From Phallusia mammillata (Eukaryota > Chordata > Ascidiacea > Phlebobranchia > Ascidiidae), in contig QLIY01000470.1 in assembly GCA_003260075.1 (NCBI GenBank), positions 1 through 64,000 of the forward strand: DNA of 64,000 nucleotides, written 5' to 3'. Position numbers and translations under genes: made by a program. The notes beneath the pieces were generated by a model that searched no databases, was not told the DNA's origin, and saw only the letters and a program-made list of their open reading frames with translations. Of this stretch, positions 63,460 through 64,000 are shown piece by piece (position 1 is the first letter of the stretch; each line of letters opens with the position of its first letter).

Positions 63460-64000
63460 GTAAGTTCCTTCAAACCAGTTGGCGAGAAAGCATGATCGGC
63501 AATAGACTTACTTTGTTGCATTGGTGTTGGTAGTTGTCTAAGGGTGGTGGACCGTCAAATGTTTCTGTTTTCTGTGTTGTTAATGTGTGTTTTGTGATGC
63601 CCACTAGGTGGTGTATTATGTAGCACGTCACCTGTGTACAAAGACTTGGGCAGGAACTTGATTTCTGGATTCCTTGACGCATATTTCCATTTTAAATCTG
63701 ATCGCGATCTACACCTATTAAGGTTCTACTTTGTAAAATGGTTCAGAAAAGGGCAATACATAAAATTTTTATTTTTGTTTGTTTGTACAAAAATATGATT
63801 GCAAAAGCATCAAGTCAATAAGTGGTAAGTTGCAGACAGTGCAACTGTTGACAAGAGGTATGCCGTATTGGCCAGTGTAGCCATCCAACGGCACTCTAGC
63901 TTGTTGGAAGGAACAGGCTAAAAAGCCATGCCTCACCTATTCTGTTCGATGCCACATCTGGGCATAAACCACAGATGAAACTGGCTCTCAATGGCCAGAC

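Larger units (their letters stand above)
6922..63433. other. Set of about 44 C (or G) joints
   Basis: Positions: 6922, 10073 (50), 10557, 11554, 13563, 15220, 23258, 23674, 23919, 25936, 29077, 29579, 31949, 33344, 33695, 34118, 35180, 35884, 35976, 36262, 37544, 37966, 38527, 38831, 39102, 39512, 40634, 41171, 42090 (19), 42716, 42886, 43630, 44607, 52444, 52846, 53445, 54730, 58020, 58150, 58267, 58974 (93), then G runs 61162, 61939, 63423. Most are exactly 10 bases, or slightly more where a neighbouring base happens to match. Most lie between two copies of the same sequence. Confidence 0.9.

Noticed and set aside
697..63459. Several separate genes, one per module
   Set aside because: No start-codon exon, stop exon or polyadenylation context is seen between modules, and splice phases run on through module borders.
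697..63459. Bacterial glycine-rich proteins (PE-PGRS or autotransporter-like) or contamination
   Set aside because: The many GT-AG introns, SINEs and hAT elements make this eukaryotic nuclear DNA.

Overview
The window is metazoan-type eukaryotic DNA: AT-rich introns with GT-AG junctions, more GC-rich short exons, tRNA-derived SINEs and hAT-like miniature transposons. No bacterial-style genes are present. Many segments occur as two near-identical copies with a few percent of substitutions and small indels. This fits a highly heterozygous marine invertebrate; an ascidian tunicate such as Ciona is my best guess, but that is inference and no marker here proves it.

Essentially the whole window belongs to one plus-strand gene that runs off both ends. 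I traced about 75 distinct exons, plus duplicate copies of some. Their reading frames join phase-consistently at nearly every splice. The main exceptions are a break at 36723/37042, a misordered start before 2566, and small losses in fillers. Together they encode roughly 6,000 residues. The protein is a tandem array of about 13-14 related modules, each taking about 3-6 kb. Each module runs through: (A) a hydrophobic beta-strand region with a GDxTGxxH-like signature; (B) an 'IDVSGxG' strand followed by an HGGxGG loop and often an 'FGxGG' loop; (C) a 'GGGxIxIxA..LxLDGxIxAxG..GGGSGGSIYI' segment; (D) a 'GxGxIxANGGxG..GGGGGGRIxI..FxGxxxAxGG..GGxGTxY' segment; (E) an 'L(I/V)(I/V)DN' exit leading to the next A. 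Alternating hydrophobic residues with Gly/Asn/Asp turns suggest a parallel beta-helix, and the protein is probably extracellular. Two cysteine-rich insertions (6575-6729 and 23477-24579) resemble ephrin-receptor-like/EGF-like modules.

Layout: module 0 end 697-3116; module 1 about 3632-7541; module 2 7808-11877; module 3 12055-17463; module 4 17822-21104; long A region with the Cys insert 21751-25084; module 5 25600-28469 and on into 28940; module 6 largely inside one giant exon 28940-30676; module 7 30744-36723; module 8 37042-39849; module 9 40848-43301 region; module 10 44876-46729; module 11 47364-51028; module 12 51875-55781; module 13 55950-59201; module 14 from 60260 to the end.

The assembly is heavily scarred. 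About 44 runs of C (G near the right end), mostly 10 bases long, separate duplicated flanks. They look like placeholder joints between overlapping contigs or haplotypes, not biological homopolymers. Four single N bases (1277, 1443, 24738, 60077) also occur, at least one of them between duplicated flanks. Exons containing such joints carry a duplicated segment that must be collapsed to recover the real reading frame. Introns not listed separately (mostly 100-700 bases) contain nothing I recognise. No promoter, start codon exon, terminator or second gene is visible.
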